Shown here: positions 15,742 through 24,182 of the stretch, one piece after another
Numbering within the stretch: position 1 is the stretch's first letter
Layout of the letters: every line of letters starts with the position of its first letter
Assembly (NCBI RefSeq): GCF_900115095.1
Contig: NZ_FOVH01000003.1
Span: forward strand, 124,001 to 188,000
Length of the DNA stretch: 64,000 nucleotides
Reading direction: 5' to 3'
Source of the DNA: Actinomadura madurae
Lineage (GTDB): Bacteria; Actinomycetota; Actinomycetes; Streptosporangiales; Streptosporangiaceae
The notes under the pieces: generated by a model
What the model saw: only the letters and a program-made list of their open reading frames with translations
Databases searched by the model: none
What the model was told of the DNA's origin: nothing
Program-made: the position numbers and the translations under genes

Positions 15742-17004
15742 CTAGAGAAGCTCGACGGTGTCCGATTGGACGTTCCTGGTGCGGCCCCGGGTGTCGAAGA
15801 GCAGCCGCGCGTGCCGGGCCAGCGTCGCCGCGTCGTAGGCGGCGTGGTCGGCCAGCACGATCGCCAGATCGGCCGCCTCCAGGGCGGCGGGGAGGTCGTC
15901 TCCGGCGGGCGGCACCGGCGTCCCGTCGACGTCCCACGACGCGACGAGCGGGTCGTGGAACGACAGCTCGGCGCCGAGCCGGGCCAGCCGCCGGGCCACC
16001 GGGCGGGCCGGCGACTCGCGCTGGTCGGCGATGTCGGCCTTGTAGGTGACGCCGAGCAGCAGGACCCGGGCGCCCTTGAGCGCGCGCCCCTCCCGGTTCA
16101 GCAGCTGCTGCGCGCGTTCCGCCACGTACCGGGGCATCCGGTCGTTGATCTCCTGGGCCAGCTCCACGAACCGGAACGGGTAGCCCAGCGAGCGGACCTT
16201 GTACGACAGGTAGTTCGGGTCGATCGGGATGCAGTGCCCGCCGACGCCCGGCCCCGGCCGGAACGCCTGGAACCCGAACGGCTTGGTGGCCGCGCAGTCG
16301 ATCGCGTCCCACAGGTCGATGCCCAGCTCGTTGCAGAACACCGCCATCTCGTTGACCAGCGCGATGTTGACGTGCCGGTAGGTGTTCTCCAGCAACTTGG
16401 CCATCTCGGCCTCGCGCGTCCCCTTGGCCTGCACGACCCGGTCGACGAACTTGCCGTAGAAGGCCGCGGCCGCCGACGCGCACGCCGGGCCGAGCCCGCC
16501 CACGATCTTGGGGGTGTTGCGGACGCCGTACACCGGGTTGCCGGGGTCGATCCGCTCCGGCGAGAACGCCAGGTGGAACTCCTCCCCGGCGACCAGGCCG
16601 GACGTCTCCAGGATCGGCCGGACGACCTCCTCGGTCGTGCCGGGGTAGGTGGTCGACTCCAGGACCACCAGCGTCCCCGGTTCCAGGTGCCGGGCGACGG
16701 TCTCGGCGGCGCCGCGGACCGCCGTCAGGTCGGGGCCGCCCTCGGGCGACAGCGGCGTCGGCACGCAGATCACCACGGTGCGGGCGCCGTCCAGGACGTC
16801 CTCGTCGAGGCTCGGCGCGAACCCGGCGGCCAGCATCCGCTCGACCTCGCCGGGCGACACGTCGTCGACGTGCGACAGCCCGGCCTTCAGCCCGGCGACC
16901 ACCCGCGCGTCCCGGTCCAGCCCGCCGGCCCGCAGGCCGGCCCGGCAGGCCTCCCGCACGAGCGGCAGGCCCACGTAGCCGAGTCCGATGACCACAAGAT
17001 CCAC
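15742..17004 (-). CDS. wecC: UDP-N-acetyl-D-mannosamine dehydrogenase
   Basis: Predicted 420-residue UDP-sugar 6-dehydrogenase that oxidises UDP-ManNAc to UDP-ManNAcA with NAD+. VVIGLGYVGLP (residues 4-14) binds NAD, LLENTYRHVNIALVNE is the central helix and C258 in GVGGHCIPIDP is the catalytic cysteine. The other nucleotide-sugar dehydrogenases (Ugd, WbpA) share this motif; the divergent UDP-GlcNAc 2-epimerase gene nearby makes the ManNAc substrate most likely. GTG 17004 follows GAAGGGAG. Nineteen bases separate it from the upstream glycosyltransferase stop, so the two are an operon. Confidence 0.88.
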   Translation of the reverse strand: MDLVVIGLGYVGLPLVREACRAGLRAGGLDRDARVVAGLKAGLSHVDDVSPGEVERMLAAGFAPSLDEDVLDGARTVVICVPTPLSPEGGPDLTAVRGAAETVARHLEPGTLVVLESTTYPGTTEEVVRPILETSGLVAGEEFHLAFSPERIDPGNPVYGVRNTPKIVGGLGPACASAAAAFYGKFVDRVVQAKGTREAEMAKLLENTYRHVNIALVNEMAVFCNELGIDLWDAIDCAATKPFGFQAFRPGPGVGGHCIPIDPNYLSYKVRSLGYPFRFVELAQEINDRMPRYVAERAQQLLNREGRALKGARVLLLGVTYKADIADQRESPARPVARRLARLGAELSFHDPLVASWDVDGTPVPPAGDDLPAALEAADLAIVLADHAAYDAATLARHARLLFDTRGRTRNVQSDTVELL

Positions 17005-17023
17005 GCGGCCGGCTCCCTTCGGT

Positions 17024-18463
17024 CTATGTCCTTCGGTAGGCGGCCCGGTATCCGGCCGTCACGGCGCGCCAGGTGCGTTCCGCCGCGACCCATTCGCGGG
17101 CCGACCGCCCGATTTTCTGTCTTCTTTCCGGACTGTAAGCCAGATCTTCCAGGCAATTCGCCCATGCTTCCGGGTCTTCCGGAACTGTTAACGCGCCGGT
17201 CACGCCCGGTTCCACGATTTCGCGCAGAGCCTTGACATCACTGGCTATTACCGGGATTCCCCCGGCCATCGCCTCGATCGGTTTCAGGGGCGTCACCAAC
17301 TGGCAGACCCGGTCCGCCCTGCGCGGGACCGCGAACACATCGAGGACGGCGTGATAGCGGCGAACCTGCTCCATCGGCACCCGTCCGGTGAACACGGCGT
17401 GAACGCCGTGCCCGGCCGCGCGCCGTTCCAGCGCGCCGCGCTCCGGGCCGTCCCCGACCAGCAGCAGCGTGACGGGCGCGCCGCGGTCGCGGAGCAGCGC
17501 CGCCGCGTCGATGAGCGTGTCGATGCCCTCGTATCCGTAGAAGGACGAGGTGAGCCCGACGACTGTGGCGCCCGGCGGGACGGCGAGCCGCTCGCGCAGG
17601 CCGGACGCGTCCGGGAGCGGCTCCAGGAACGCCTCGTCCACCCCGTTCGGCACCGTGAAGATCTTCTCCGCCGGGACGCCGCGGGACGCGATCTCCGCCC
17701 GCATCGCCTCGCCCAGCGTGACGACCGCGTCCGCCTCGGCCATGCGGCGGGTCTCCAGCTCGCGGGTCAGCCGGTAGAAGTCGTCGGCCTCGTCGTGCGC
17801 GGGGTCGCGCGACAGCCACGAGTCCTCCAGGAAGCCGCGCACCTCGTACACGACGGGCAGCCCGTGCCGCCGTCCGAGTTCCAGCGCGACGGCCGCGTTC
17901 AGGTGGTTGCTGACCGCGTGCAGGACCGCCGGGCGCAGCTCCTCCACCAGCCGGCCCGCGAGGTCGGCGCTCTTCTCCACGACGCGCCGCGGATCGGCCT
18001 CCGGCATCCAGGACAGCAGCCGGTGGTACGGGACGCCGTCCACGTCCACCCGCGCCCGCGCGTCGCCGATCCCCTGGCTGAGCGGATACCCGAGCCGGGT
18101 CACGATGTGCGGGTCGAGGCCCATGGCCCGCTGCGCGAGCGCGATCCGGTGCGTGCGGACGGTGTAGCCCGCGTTCGTGCGCGGCAGCGCGTTCGTGACG
18201 AACTGCAGCACGGTCCCGCCCTGGACGGCCCGGCGCTCGCGCGGCCGCGAGGGCTCGTCCAGCAGCAGGCGCAGGTCCCGCGTCTCGCGCCGGACGTCCC
18301 TGGGCCTCGGGACGGCGAGGCGGGAGCGCCGCAGCCGGGCGCCCGCCGGGGTGCGGGCGGCCAGCCGGACGGCCAGCCGGGACGCCCGGCCGGGGTCGTC
18401 GCGGAGCTGCCGCCAGGCGAGCCCGGCCAGGTAGACGGACTTCTTCACGGATTTCTCGGCCAC
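17024..18463 (-). CDS. Family 4 glycosyltransferase with basic N-terminal extension
   Basis: Predicted 479-residue GT-B enzyme. About 75 Arg-rich residues precede the N-domain, which begins QFVTNALPRTNAGYTVRTHRIA. The donor-binding part contains VPNGVDEAFLEPLP, GLTSSFYGYEGIDTL, LLLVGDGPER and LKPIEAMAGGIPVIASD. It probably works with wecC, which follows after 19 bases. GTG 18463 is chosen as the first start after the divergent mnaA gene; GTG 18448 is also possible. Only 42 bases separate it from mnaA, so the two divergent promoters must overlap or lie inside the coding ends. Confidence 0.83.
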   Translation of the reverse strand: MAEKSVKKSVYLAGLAWRQLRDDPGRASRLAVRLAARTPAGARLRRSRLAVPRPRDVRRETRDLRLLLDEPSRPRERRAVQGGTVLQFVTNALPRTNAGYTVRTHRIALAQRAMGLDPHIVTRLGYPLSQGIGDARARVDVDGVPYHRLLSWMPEADPRRVVEKSADLAGRLVEELRPAVLHAVSNHLNAAVALELGRRHGLPVVYEVRGFLEDSWLSRDPAHDEADDFYRLTRELETRRMAEADAVVTLGEAMRAEIASRGVPAEKIFTVPNGVDEAFLEPLPDASGLRERLAVPPGATVVGLTSSFYGYEGIDTLIDAAALLRDRGAPVTLLLVGDGPERGALERRAAGHGVHAVFTGRVPMEQVRRYHAVLDVFAVPRRADRVCQLVTPLKPIEAMAGGIPVIASDVKALREIVEPGVTGALTVPEDPEAWANCLEDLAYSPERRQKIGRSAREWVAAERTWRAVTAGYRAAYRRT

Positions 18464-18505
18464 AGGGCCGGACGTTAGGCAAGCCCGATGAACAGAAGGG
18501 AAATC

Positions 18506-19627
18506 GTGTTGGCACCCATCGTGCACGTCCTCGGGGCGCGGCCGAACTTCGTCAAGGCCGCGCCGGTGATCTCCGCGCTGCGCGCCGCCGGCGCCGAGCA
18601 GACCGTGATCCACACCGGCCAGCACTACGACGCGCGGATGTCGGAGATCTTCTTCGACGAGCTGGGGCTGCCCGAGCCCGACGTCAACCTCGGCGTCGGC
18701 TCCGGCGGGCACGCCGAGCAGACCGCCGCGCTGATGATCGGGCTGGAGCGGGAGTTCACCGGGCGTTCACCCGCGCTCGCCATCGTGTACGGCGACGTGA
18801 ACTCGACGATCGCCGCCGCCCTCGTCGCGGCCAAGCTGCACATCCCGGTCGCCCATGTGGAGGCCGGGCTGCGCAGCTTCGACATGACCATGCCCGAGGA
18901 GGTGAACCGCCGGGTCACCGACCAGCTGTCCGCGCTGTGCTTCGTCACCAGCCCGGAGGGGATCGGGCACCTGGCCGCCGAGGGCGTCCCGGTGGAGCGG
19001 ACGCACCTGGTCGGCAACCCGATGATCGACACGCTGCTGGCGAACCTGGACTCCTTCGACACGGCCGCGGTGCGCGAGGCCCACGGGCTGCCGGAGCGGT
19101 ACGTCCTCGCGACCATGCACCGCCCCGCGAACGTGGACGCCCCGGAGACGGCGGCGGTCCTCGTCCGGCACCTGCACGGCGTCGCCGACCTCGCCGACCT
19201 GGTCATCCCCGTCCACCCGCGCGGCCGGGCGAACCTGCTGGCCGCCGGCCTGGACGAGCACGCCGGGGTGCACATCCTGGAGCCGCTCGGGTACGTCGAC
19301 TTCATCGCGGCGGTGCGGGGCGCGGCGGCGGTCGTCACCGACTCGGGCGGCCTCCAGGAGGAGACGACGATCCTCGGGGTGCCGTGCCTGACCGTCCGCC
19401 CGAACACCGAGCGGCCGATCACCATCACGCACGGCACCAACCGGCTCGTCACGTTCAAGGATCTGGTGCCTGGGGTTCGCAAATGCTTGGACGGGGGGCC
19501 AGGGGGGTCGTCCCCCCTGAGCGACGGAGAGTCGGGCGCTGGGGCGGGGGACCGCAGGCCGCCCCTCTGGGACGGCCAGGCCGGGCCCCGCATCGCCGAA
19601 GTGATCATGGAGTACCTGAGTGACTGA
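18506..19627 (+). CDS. mnaA: UDP-N-acetylglucosamine 2-epimerase (non-hydrolysing)
   Basis: Predicted 373-residue enzyme interconverting UDP-GlcNAc and UDP-ManNAc. GARPNFVKAAPV at the N-terminus, TGQHYD (37-42), YGDVNST, HVEAGLRS, the NRRVTDQLS segment, VHPRGRANLL and DSGGLQEE are all family landmarks. Residues 328-350 form a Gly/Ser-rich stretch that normal epimerases lack; it is encoded by a palindromic repeat (19493-19520) inserted before the last helix (LWDGQAGPRIAEVI). GTG 18506 follows GAAGGG; ATG 18488 would add six residues. It overlaps the next gene by 8 bases and supplies UDP-ManNAc to WecC. Confidence 0.92.
   Translation: MLAPIVHVLGARPNFVKAAPVISALRAAGAEQTVIHTGQHYDARMSEIFFDELGLPEPDVNLGVGSGGHAEQTAALMIGLEREFTGRSPALAIVYGDVNSTIAAALVAAKLHIPVAHVEAGLRSFDMTMPEEVNRRVTDQLSALCFVTSPEGIGHLAAEGVPVERTHLVGNPMIDTLLANLDSFDTAAVREAHGLPERYVLATMHRPANVDAPETAAVLVRHLHGVADLADLVIPVHPRGRANLLAAGLDEHAGVHILEPLGYVDFIAAVRGAAAVVTDSGGLQEETTILGVPCLTVRPNTERPITITHGTNRLVTFKDLVPGVRKCLDGGPGGSSPLSDGESGAGAGDRRPPLWDGQAGPRIAEVIMEYLSD
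19493..19520. repeat. Palindromic G/C repeat, copy C (inside mnaA)
   Basis: Member of the repeat family described at 43113. AGGGGGG (19501-19507), loop TCGT, CCCCCCT (19512-19518). It is translated in frame as GGPGGSSPL within MnaA, in a frame different from that used in copies D and G. Confidence 0.75.
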
Positions 19628-20348
19628 CGCAGCCCGGGACGCCAAGGCGTACCAGCAGGTCGCGCGGCTGAAGGCCACGCTGCGGGAGCGCGAGGCGCGG
19701 CTCGGCGAGATGGAGAAGCGGCTCGCCGCGCTGGAGACCTCGACGGCCGTCCAGTTCGGCCGGCTCGTCGCGGGCGCCGCCCGCAACCCGAAGCGCGGCA
19801 AGCGCCTGCCCAAGGACCTGTACCGGCTGTGGCGCAAGCGCAACGCGCCGGTGCCGGCGTCCGGCTCGGGCGGCGCGGGCGGCGTCCAGCCCGATCGCGC
19901 CGACCGCCCGGAGAACCGCCTGCTCGTCGCGGGGGTGCAGGACGGCCTGATCATCGCGGGCGTGCTGAACCCCGCCACGGCGTCCGCGCTCGCCGCGCAC
20001 GCCAAGGTCGTCCCGCTGTACCCGCACGACGCCGCGACCGCCCTCGGCTCCGCCGACGTGGACATGGTCGTGGTGGACGCGGCGGCCGGCGAGCCCGGCG
20101 GTCCCTGGGCGTACCTGGGCGTGCCCGGCATGTACGACCGCGATCTCGCGCTGGACGAGATCCGCCGGATCGCCGCCGCGCGCTCGCTTCCGCTCGTTCT
20201 GTGGGGCGAGGCGCCGCCCGCCGCCCTCGCGTCCCTGCGCTGGGACGCCACCGCCACGACGCCGGGCCGGCTTGCCGAGCTGCTGGAGCCCGCGCAGTTG
20301 CCGGGGGGCGTGGGGGGTCGTCCCCCCTCGAAAGGCTCAACCAGGTGA
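19620..20348 (+). CDS. Coiled-coil protein with CgeB-like N-terminal fold, possibly shortened
   Basis: Predicted 242-residue cytoplasmic protein. Residues 1-45 form a charged coiled coil (QQVARLKATLREREARLGEM); after a basic and Gly/Pro linker, residues 100-215 look like one Rossmann-type domain with DMVVVDAAAGEPGGPW and AARSLPLVLWGEAPP, similar in pattern to the N-terminal half of CgeB-type glycosyltransferases. No donor-binding half follows. The last 15 residues (P228 to the stop) come from a palindromic repeat, so the end may have been altered by it. GTG 19620 overlaps the mnaA stop. Possibly an accessory subunit for the next glycosyltransferase. Confidence 0.7.
   Translation: MTDAARDAKAYQQVARLKATLREREARLGEMEKRLAALETSTAVQFGRLVAGAARNPKRGKRLPKDLYRLWRKRNAPVPASGSGGAGGVQPDRADRPENRLLVAGVQDGLIIAGVLNPATASALAAHAKVVPLYPHDAATALGSADVDMVVVDAAAGEPGGPWAYLGVPGMYDRDLALDEIRRIAAARSLPLVLWGEAPPAALASLRWDATATTPGRLAELLEPAQLPGGVGGRPPSKGSTR
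20301..20333. repeat. Palindromic G/C repeat, copy D (gene end)
   Basis: Member of the repeat family described at 43113. GGGGGG (20312-20317), loop TCGT, CCCCCC (20322-20327), then TCGAAA. It encodes [11 protein letters not shown], exactly the peptide of copy G, and is followed five codons later by the stop of the host gene and the ribosome binding site of the next gene. Confidence 0.8.
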
Positions 20349-20359
20349 AAGGAACCACC

Positions 20360-22531
20360 GTGCGACCACGCGCCCTCGTCTACGGCGACGTCGACCTCAA
20401 CATGATCGACGGTTCGGCGATCTGGGCCCAGGGCATGGTCCAGGCGCTCGCCCGCGCCGGCTGCGAGGTGACCCTGGTCCTCAAGGCGCCCGTGCGGACC
20501 GGCCGGCTCGTCGACCCGCTGCGCGCCCTGCCCGGCGTCACCGTCCGCAGCCCGCACGCCGAGGGGCTGTTCGACGGCCCCGGCGGCATGGTGCCCCGGC
20601 ACGCCGCCGCGATCCTCGCCCGCGTCGACGCGGAGAACCCGCACGACCTCGTCGTGGTCCGGGGCCGCCGCCTCGCGGGCAAGCTGGCCATGGGCCCGCT
20701 CGCCGGGCGGCTCTGGACGTACCTCACCGACGTCCCCCAGTCCGCGGCCGAGTTCGGCGCCTCGGCCAAGGGCGAGCTGCGCCGGATCGCCGACGCCTCC
20801 CGCGTCCTGCTGTGCCAGACCGAGGAGCTGCGCGGGTTCCTGGAGGGCGCGGTCCCGGCCACGGCCGGGAAGAGCGTGCTGTTCCCGCCGGTCGTGGTGC
20901 TTCCCGAGGGCCTGGAGCCCCGTCCCGCCGGACCGCCGGACGGCCCGCTCCGCCTCGTCTACACGGGCAAGTTCGCCCCGCGCTGGAACACCTACGAGAT
21001 GACGTCGCTCCCGCGCCTGCTCTCCGTCCGCGGCGTGGACGCCGAACTCCACATGGTCGGCGACAAGATCCACGACGACCCGTCCGACCCCGGTTTCGCG
21101 GCCCGGATGCGGACCGCGCTGGAGACGGGCCAGGGCGTCGTCTGGCACGGCGGCCACCCCCGCGCCGAGGCGATGCGCCTGACCGCCGCCGGCGACGTGG
21201 GCCTGTCCTGGCGCGACCCGTCCATGGACACGAGCCTCGAACTGTCCACGAAGGTCCTGGAGTGCGGGGCGCTCGGCGTCCCGGTCGTCCTCAACCGCAC
21301 CCCCATGCACGAGCGGCTCCTCGGCGCCGACTACCCGCTCTTCGCCGCCACCGAGGACGACGTCCTGGACTCCCTGACCCTCATCGGCAAGAACCCCGAG
21401 GTCTTCACCCTCGCCGCGGACCGCTGCCGCGCGGCCGCCGCCGGGTTCACCCTGGACGCCGCCGCCGGGCGGCTCCGCGCGTACCTGTCCCAGGCCTTCC
21501 CCGAACCGTCCGCCAAGGTCATGGCCGTCAAGGAGCGCCGCCTCCGCGTGGGGGTGGCGGGCCATGACCTGAAGTTCTTCACCCGCCTCCTCGACTACCT
21601 CCGCTCGCGTCCCGACATGGAGGTCCGCGTCGACCACTGGGCCGCCCTGAAGGCCCACGACGAGAAGCGCAGCCAGGACCTCGTCGACTGGGCGGACGTC
21701 GTCGTCTGCGAGTGGTGCGGCCCGAACGCCCTCTGGTTCGCCGCGCGCAAACGCCCGGACCAGCGCCTCGTCGTCCGGCTCCACCGCTTCGAGCTGTACG
21801 CGAACTGGCCGAAGCAGCTCGACATCGACGCCGTCGACCGGGTGGTCTGCGTCAGCCCGCACTACTCCTCGCTGACGCGGGAGATCACCGGCTGGCCGGA
21901 CGCCAAGGTCGTCACGATCCCGAACTGGGTGGACGACCACCAGCTCGACCGCGCCAAGCTCCCCGGCGCCGAGCACCACCTCGGGATGATCGGCATCGCG
22001 CCCTCCCGCAAGCGCCTGGACCTCGCGCTGGACGTCGTCGAGGAGCTGCGCCGCGACGACCCCCGCTTCACCCTCTTCGTCAAGTCCAAGCTCCCCTGGG
22101 AGTACTGGTGGATCTGGCAGAAGGAGGAGGAGCGGGCCCACTACGACAAGGTCTTCCGGCGCATCCGCCGGTCCCGCCTGCTGTCCGGAGGCGTCGTCTT
22201 CGACTCCTACGGCCGTGATGTGGCGTCCTGGCTGCGCCGCATCGGCTTCGTCCTCTCCACGAGCGACGACGAGAGCTTCCACCTGGCCCCCGCTGAAGGC
22301 ATGGCGTCCGGCGCCGTCCCGGCCCTGCTCCCGTGGCCCGGCGCCGACACCATCTACGACCCGCGCTGGATCCACGAGGACACCGCGGCCATGGCCGCGT
22401 CCATCGCCACGACGGTCGCCCTGGACCGCTGGCAGGACGACGCCGAGGCGGCCCGCGGCCAGGTGACGTCCGCCTACGGCCTGGACGAGGTCTGCCGCCA
22501 GTGGACGGACCTCCTCGCCGGGGCCCTGTAG
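20360..22531 (+). CDS. Protein with two glycosyltransferase domains
   Basis: Predicted 723-residue cytosolic protein with two GT-B-like units. Unit one (about 1-370) begins PRALVYGDVDLNMIDGSA and contains LRLVYTGKFAPRWNTYE and STKVLECGALGVPVVLNR. Unit two (about 390-723) begins ERRLRVGVAGHDLKFFTRLL and contains VSPHYSSLTREITGWPDAK, GMIGIAPSRKRLDLAL, KLPWEYWW and STSDDESFHLAPAEGMASG. Such fusions could add two sugars in turn or build a repeating unit; this is inference. GTG 20360 follows AAAGGA six bases away. It follows mnaA and the coiled-coil gene in one operon and is convergent with the HxlR gene. Confidence 0.85.
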   Translation: MRPRALVYGDVDLNMIDGSAIWAQGMVQALARAGCEVTLVLKAPVRTGRLVDPLRALPGVTVRSPHAEGLFDGPGGMVPRHAAAILARVDAENPHDLVVVRGRRLAGKLAMGPLAGRLWTYLTDVPQSAAEFGASAKGELRRIADASRVLLCQTEELRGFLEGAVPATAGKSVLFPPVVVLPEGLEPRPAGPPDGPLRLVYTGKFAPRWNTYEMTSLPRLLSVRGVDAELHMVGDKIHDDPSDPGFAARMRTALETGQGVVWHGGHPRAEAMRLTAAGDVGLSWRDPSMDTSLELSTKVLECGALGVPVVLNRTPMHERLLGADYPLFAATEDDVLDSLTLIGKNPEVFTLAADRCRAAAAGFTLDAAAGRLRAYLSQAFPEPSAKVMAVKERRLRVGVAGHDLKFFTRLLDYLRSRPDMEVRVDHWAALKAHDEKRSQDLVDWADVVVCEWCGPNALWFAARKRPDQRLVVRLHRFELYANWPKQLDIDAVDRVVCVSPHYSSLTREITGWPDAKVVTIPNWVDDHQLDRAKLPGAEHHLGMIGIAPSRKRLDLALDVVEELRRDDPRFTLFVKSKLPWEYWWIWQKEEERAHYDKVFRRIRRSRLLSGGVVFDSYGRDVASWLRRIGFVLSTSDDESFHLAPAEGMASGAVPALLPWPGADTIYDPRWIHEDTAAMAASIATTVALDRWQDDAEAARGQVTSAYGLDEVCRQWTDLLAGAL

Positions 22532-22545
22532 TCCGGCCGTGCAGC

Positions 22546-23220
22546 TCAGCCCTGGAGGGCGGGGCGAGGGACGGAGGCGAAGGGGGAGAGCGCGAACCAG
22601 CCGGGCAGGCCGCGGCGCAGCGGCTCCGGCCCCTGGATGTCGACGGCCCCGGAGCGGAGGGCCTCGGGCCAGCGGAGGTCGCCTCGCCAGATCCGGACCA
22701 TGGTGCGCAGGGCGGTGGCCACCGTGACCGAGACGTCGTGGCCGGGGTCCTCGTCGCACACGTCGGCGCCGCCGGCCGAGAGGACGAACCACCAGTGGCG
22801 GGCACGCGCCGGGACGTCCTCGAAGGCGAAGAGGATCACGGTCCGGCCGTCCGGGACGTTGCCGTGGTCGACGTTGCGGCGCATGTCCCAGAGGAGCAGC
22901 TTCGGGTCGAGGTCCCGGTCGCCCAGCTCGCCGATCCAGCGGAGCCCCCACACCGCCAGGGCCTCCACGACGGGGCGCAGCTCCTCGCCCGCCGGGGTCA
23001 GCACGTAGCGGTCGCCCCGCTTGTCGACCACCCCCGCCCGGACCAGCTGGTTCAGGCGCTTGGCGAGGAGCGTGGGCGACATGCGCGGCACGCCGCGGCG
23101 CACCTCGTTGAAGCGCTCGCTCCCGGACAGCAGCTCGCGGACGATCAGCAGCGTCCAGCGCTCGTCGAGCAGTTCCATCGCCTTGGCGACGGGACAGAAC
23201 TGGTAGTACGAAGCCCCCAT
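22546..23220 (-). CDS. HxlR-family regulator with ligand-binding C-terminal domain
   Basis: Predicted 224-residue regulator. Residues about 5-90 are a winged helix of the HxlR/DUF24 type (FCPVAKAMELLDERWTLLIV then SPTLLAKRLNQL). The C-terminal half (VSVTVATALRTMVRIWRGDL) looks like a small sterol-carrier-like domain, a common companion in actinobacterial HxlR proteins. ATG 23220 stands 7 bases after TAGCCT (23233-23228 on this strand), so the transcript may be leaderless. A GTACAG-n3-CTGTAC repeat lies in the divergent region shared with the methyltransferase gene, probably its operator. Confidence 0.82.
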   Translation of the reverse strand: MGASYYQFCPVAKAMELLDERWTLLIVRELLSGSERFNEVRRGVPRMSPTLLAKRLNQLVRAGVVDKRGDRYVLTPAGEELRPVVEALAVWGLRWIGELGDRDLDPKLLLWDMRRNVDHGNVPDGRTVILFAFEDVPARARHWWFVLSAGGADVCDEDPGHDVSVTVATALRTMVRIWRGDLRWPEALRSGAVDIQGPEPLRRGLPGWFALSPFASVPRPALQG

Positions 23221-23263
23221 ACCGGGAAGGCTAGGTCGCCGCGCTTCCAACCACCAGATCCCG

Positions 23264-23278
23264 GTACAGATCCTGTAC
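23264..23278. promoter_or_regulatory. Inverted repeat operator GTACAG-ATC-CTGTAC
   Basis: Perfect 6-base arms with a 3-base spacer, between the divergent HxlR and methyltransferase genes. It lies just upstream of the -35 position of a likely methyltransferase promoter (-10 TAGCGT at 23302-23307). HxlR-type regulators often bind GTAC-containing palindromes. Confidence 0.6.
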
Positions 23279-23334
23279 TAGGAGCGCGCCCGCCCGGCTC
23301 CTAGCGTGGACACCTCGACACGAGGGGAGCCGTC

Positions 23335-24144
23335 ATGGGGGACGCGCTGAAGACCGCGCACCGGAGGATGTGGGCGCTGGGGGACTATCCGGAGCTGGCC
23401 GCGGAGGTCATCCCGGACCTGGGCCGCGTCCTGGTCCAGGCCGCCGGGGTCGGCCCCGGCGAGCGGGTGCTGGACGTCGCGGCGGGCGCGGGGAACGCCG
23501 CCGTCGCCGCCGCGCTCGCGGGCGCCGACGTGGTCGCGAGCGACCTGACGCCGGAACTGCTGGACGCCGGCAGGGACGCGGCGGCACGCCGCGGCGCGAC
23601 GCTGCGGTGGCGGGAGGCCGACGCCGAGGCCCTGCCGTTCGCGGAGAACGAGTTCGACACCGTCCTGTCCTGCGTGGGCGTCATGTTCGCCCCGCACCAC
23701 CAGGCCGCGGCGGACGAGCTGGTGCGCGTCTGCCGGCCGGGCGGCACGATCGGCCTGCTCAACTGGACGCCGGAGGGCTTCATCGGCCGGATGTTCGCCA
23801 CGATGAAGCCCTACGCGCCGCCGCCCCCGCCGGGTGCGCAGCCGCCGCCGCTCTGGGGCGACCCCGGCCACGTCCGGGCGCTGCTCGGCGACCGCGTCAC
23901 CGGCGTCACGGCCCGGCGGGAGACGGTCCGCGTCGACCTCTTCGAGAAGCCGGACGGCTTCCGCGACTACTTCAAGAACTACTACGGCCCGACGATCGCC
24001 GTCTACGACCGCATCGCGGACGACCCCGGCAAGGTCGCCGACCTCGACCAGGCGCTGGCCGACCTCGCCCGCGACCACGATCAGGGAGGCACGGGCCTGA
24101 CCCTGGACTGGGAGTACCTGCTGGTCACCGCGCAGAAGGCGTAG
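23335..24144 (+). CDS. Class I SAM-dependent methyltransferase
   Basis: Predicted 269-residue methyltransferase. GERVLDVAAGAGNAAVAAAL is motif I with the SAM-binding Gly-rich loop, VVASDLTPELL ends strand 2 with its acidic residue, and DTVLSCVGVMFAPHH is motif IV region. The C-terminal part (FRDYFKNYYGPTIAVYDR) is typical of small-molecule methyltransferases of the UbiE/Methyltransf_11 type. GAGGGGAGCC precedes the ATG. It is divergent from, and probably controlled by, the HxlR gene. Substrate unknown. Confidence 0.85.
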   Translation: MGDALKTAHRRMWALGDYPELAAEVIPDLGRVLVQAAGVGPGERVLDVAAGAGNAAVAAALAGADVVASDLTPELLDAGRDAAARRGATLRWREADAEALPFAENEFDTVLSCVGVMFAPHHQAAADELVRVCRPGGTIGLLNWTPEGFIGRMFATMKPYAPPPPPGAQPPPLWGDPGHVRALLGDRVTGVTARRETVRVDLFEKPDGFRDYFKNYYGPTIAVYDRIADDPGKVADLDQALADLARDHDQGGTGLTLDWEYLLVTAQKA

Positions 24145-24182
24145 CCGGATCGCATCGGGCCGGGCCGCGCCGGGCCGCCGGG

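Noticed and set aside
18767..22951. Very long leftward open frame of about 1390 codons opposite mnaA and the double glycosyltransferase
   Set aside because: It is a shadow of the rightward genes: high GC at third positions removes stops on the other strand, and its composition is Arg/Gly/Asp-rich low complexity with no motif.
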